Assembly (NCBI RefSeq): GCF_013386825.1
Contig: NZ_JACARC010000032.1
Span: 1-64,000 of the forward strand
Direction: 5' to 3'
Source: Pseudomonas sp. IPO3778
GTDB lineage: Bacteria; Pseudomonadota; Gammaproteobacteria; Pseudomonadales; Pseudomonadaceae
Length of the DNA: 64,000 nt
The notes below the pieces were generated by a model. That model did not search any database, was not told the DNA's origin, and saw only the letters and a program-made list of their open reading frames with translations. The stretch's first letter is position 1. Every line of letters starts with the position of its first letter. Shown here piece after piece: positions 61,001-64,000 of the stretch. The position numbers were made by a program, and so were the translations under genes.

Positions 61001-61795
61001 CGTCCAGAGCGTGCGATGGTCGACGACATTGCCGACCCAGCGTTGCTGGATGGCCTCGGTCTCTGCCGGGCTGATGTCGGCCAGGACTTTATCGAGGATG
61101 CCCACCAGCATCTTGTCGTCCTTGGGGACGCCCATGGCCAATTGATAGCGGTAAGGTGTTTCGCCGCTGATGTACAGGCCTTCCAGCTTGAGTTGGCGCA
61201 GGCTCCATACGCTGGATGCCAGGTCGCCGACCACCGCATCGACCTTGTCGGTGGCCAGTGCCTGCAGGGTGGCGCTGACATTGGGCATGGCCACCAGGTT
61301 GAGGTCCGGGTGGTGAGTGCGCAACAGTTCGTGAGGGGCGTAGTTCTCCACCACGGCGACCTTCAGCCCATACAAGTCCTTGAGGCTGCGCGGTTGCGGG
61401 CCGCCTTCATGGGCGAGGATGACGATGGGGAAGTCGAGATAGGGCCGGGTAAACGACAGGAAGTCCTGGCGTTCCGGGGTGGACATGATGCCCGGCAGCA
61501 GGTCGATCTGATTGCTGCGGGCCTGTTCCAGCACGGCGCTCCAGTTCGCCGGCTCGACCAGCTTGATCCGGACGCCGAGGCGGTCCTGCATCAGCCGCAC
61601 GTAATCAGCGGCCAGGCCTTGGTAGCGGCCATTTTCATCACGGTATTCAAAGGGTGGCCAAGAGGCATCGACGCCCAGGCGCAGCTCTTGATGGTCCGCC
61701 AGCCAGCCACGCTCTTCATCGGTGAGAGTCAACGCGCCAGCCGTTGCGGTCCAGGTCAGCAGCGACAGCAGTAACACAGTCGGCAATCTGGGCAT
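58052..61795 (-). CDS. rmcA: RmcA-like multi-PAS GGDEF/EAL c-di-GMP regulator
   Basis: A 1247-residue inner-membrane protein. Order: signal peptide (1-21), periplasmic SBP_bac_3 Venus-flytrap domain (about 35-255), membrane helix (about 270-290, LLYGLPAVLLLSIVLAIVIR), four PAS domains (about 310-800), GGDEF (about 815-975; VARLGGDEFIILLPG) and EAL (about 985-1240; IGAEALIRWRHP, DDFGTGYSSLSYL). Both catalytic motifs are intact. Length and position between a tRNA gene and rpoD match PA0575 (RmcA), known to lower c-di-GMP in response to redox signals and reported to bind arginine. Confidence 0.92.
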   Translation of the reverse strand: MPRLPTVLLLSLLTWTATAGALTLTDEERGWLADHQELRLGVDASWPPFEYRDENGRYQGLAADYVRLMQDRLGVRIKLVEPANWSAVLEQARSNQIDLLPGIMSTPERQDFLSFTRPYLDFPIVILAHEGGPQPRSLKDLYGLKVAVVENYAPHELLRTHHPDLNLVAMPNVSATLQALATDKVDAVVGDLASSVWSLRQLKLEGLYISGETPYRYQLAMGVPKDDKMLVGILDKVLADISPAETEAIQQRWVGNVVDHRTLWTDVLLYGLPAVLLLSIVLAIVIRINRRLSSEISRRVALEQELRSSEYHYRGLVESLSAIAWEASISDFTYSYVSPHAEELLGYPRAHWLIPGFWRNIIHPADLTRTEAYCYAETRAARDHSIDYRVITADGRCLWVRDIVSLIEHGHEPVLRGLMIDISEAKRTEEALQLSEQKFASVFQQCPDILVIARLSDGCLMEVNKAFEDQIGLSAEEVVGKTATELNIWGIQGVGPGLLQRVQTTSIRNLEMPFLRSNGQVFTGLISAEPFQLETTEALVVAVRDISELKETQQRLQTSEEKFAKAFHASPDGLLLTRQSDGLLIEVNEGFSHITGFTSVMSLDQSTLDLGIWVDLNERKDMLERLQRDGFVRDFVCHIRRNDGQIRLCEVSSRPLPIGDEDCMLTIARDITERQLMQEKLQQAATVFESTAEGVLITDIRQNISAVNRAFSEITGYSEAEALGHTPRLLASGLHDSAFYAAMWHQLTANGHWQGEISNRRKSGELYPSWLTISAVRNREQSITHFVAVFADISSLKHAQARLDYQAHHDPLTGLPNRTLFESRLQAALINQQETGSQGAVLFLDLDRFKHINDSLGHPIGDLLLKDIAVRLKDQLRDVDTVARLGGDEFIILLPGLQQASDAEHLANKLLACFTPPFQAGEHEFFISASIGTSLYPRDGVDVATLVKNADAAMYRSKAKGRNRVESYTQDLTAQANERVALEHELRRAIERDELFLYYQPKLSLDTQQLIGAEALIRWRHPTFGEVPPEHFIALAEENGMILQIGDWVLEQACRQMHDWREAFEDFGPLSVNLAGAQLRHPNLLARIEQLLRDNHLEPGCLQLEITENFIMSQAEEALEVLHQLKRLGVQLAIDDFGTGYSSLSYLKRLPLDFLKIDQSFVRGLPDDPHDAAIVRAIIALGHSMQFTIIAEGVETPAQQAFLAAEGCEQMQGYIVSLPLPPEQFAATFLRMSVSDFSDGTVQKPSL

Positions 61796-61900
61796 AACGG
61801 TCTCGTTATGGCACGGGGAATGTTTCGAGTGTAGACGGGCATTTCAGGGCAGGGGATGCAGCGGGGCAGTTAATCGGTAGAAAGCAATCTGCAGAAAGCA

Positions 61901-61925
61901 AAAACCCCGGCCTGGGCCGGGGTTT
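61901..61925 (-). terminator. Terminator downstream of rpoD
   Basis: AACCCCGGCC and GGCCGGGGTT arms with a two-base loop, followed by TTTTGC on the minus strand. It ends the rpoD transcript 7 bp after the stop codon. Confidence 0.9.
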
Positions 61926-61931
61926 CTGTGA

Positions 61932-63782
<1,851 letters not shown>

Positions 63783-63849
63783 AACACCCTATCCACTGAA
63801 GGTCTTGGCGGGCAAAAAACAAGCCGAGGATTATACCCGAGCTATGACC

Positions 63850-64000
63850 TCACACGCCAGCTGAGGTCGGGTTTGATGCGGAAACATTGCGACTTAAAAG
63901 GTCGCGCAGTTGATTTTTCTCTTCGGCGGTCAATTCACTCTGACGCGCTTTTCGAAGAAGTTGTTCCAGGTTTCGCTCGCGTTGACGAGCTACCAGGCTA
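63850..64000 (-). CDS. dnaG: DNA primase DnaG, C-terminal fragment
   Basis: About 49 residues ending LLSRNVSASNPTSAGV at TGA 63850-63852. QRERNLEQLLRKARQSELTA and EEKNQLRDLLS are typical of the DnaG C-terminal helicase-binding domain, and the place directly upstream of rpoD fits. The 5' part lies outside the window. Confidence 0.85.
   Translation of the reverse strand, partial: SLVARQRERNLEQLLRKARQSELTAEEKNQLRDLLSRNVSASNPTSAGV

Overview
The window is a stretch of Pseudomonas chromosome, most likely from the P. fluorescens group. The evidence is high GC with strong third-position GC bias, GacA/RsmY and Fur/ECF iron-uptake signatures, the unsplit bioBFHCD operon followed by acyl-CoA dehydrogenase genes, the pqqFABCDE-davAB cluster, an RmcA-like c-di-GMP regulator next to rpoD/dnaG, and many REP/REPIN palindromes. 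No prophage, transposase or CRISPR array was seen. It is mainly core and conserved-accessory chromosome with a few small islands.

Layout. 1-2.7 kb: an ECF sigma factor and RskA-type anti-sigma factor, followed by a second RskA-like protein that lacks the cytoplasmic part; divergent to them is a DUF2780 secreted protein. 2.8-3.6 kb: an unrecognised protein with 30-residue tandem repeats whose start codon lies inside a long inverted repeat. 3.7-8.8 kb: a PlsC-type acyltransferase and a retropepsin-like protein-creB-creC-creD operon. 8.8-9.7 kb: a glutathione transferase gene between two inverted copies of the same REPIN. 9.7-15.3 kb: a Fox-type siderophore uptake operon (ECF sigma, FecR-type anti-sigma, TonB receptor, PepSY reductase, small membrane protein) with Fur-box-like sites. 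15.4-27 kb: housekeeping and metabolic genes (exonuclease, DUF294 signalling protein, response regulator, malate synthase G, GcvR-like, RarD, SrkA, PhoX, ModE-like).

28-40.5 kb: the biotin operon, a small hook-like protein, an FadE-type acyl-CoA dehydrogenase with a PsrA-type operator at its promoter, a membrane diguanylate cyclase with a perfect CRP/Vfr-type site upstream, and two further FadE paralogues. The small RNA gene rsmY, with a perfect GacA box, follows at 40.5 kb. 40.7-44.3 kb: a LysR regulator and class III aminotransferase, a HigBA-like toxin-antitoxin pair with a palindromic operator, and a tiny YqaE/Pmp3 protein.

44.3-53.2 kb (minus strand): Lrp-type regulator, davB, davA, pqqF and pqqABCDE, linking lysine catabolism through 5-aminovalerate to a PQQ biosynthesis operon; a hairpin between pqqA and pqqB probably makes pqqA the most abundant message. 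53.3-57.8 kb: an orphan sugar-binding protein, LysR, VOC protein, amidase, an orphan HicB-like protein and an unrecognised protein. 57.9-64 kb: a tRNA-Ile with CAU anticodon, an RmcA-like dual GGDEF/EAL sensor, rpoD and the end of dnaG.

Regulatory themes: c-di-GMP (two enzymes), Gac/Rsm, cAMP-Vfr and fatty-acid (PsrA) signals all fall between 33 and 41 kb. All operator calls are by eye and need motif scans. Start codons were moved from the longest ORF where a ribosome binding site or gene overlap favoured another start.
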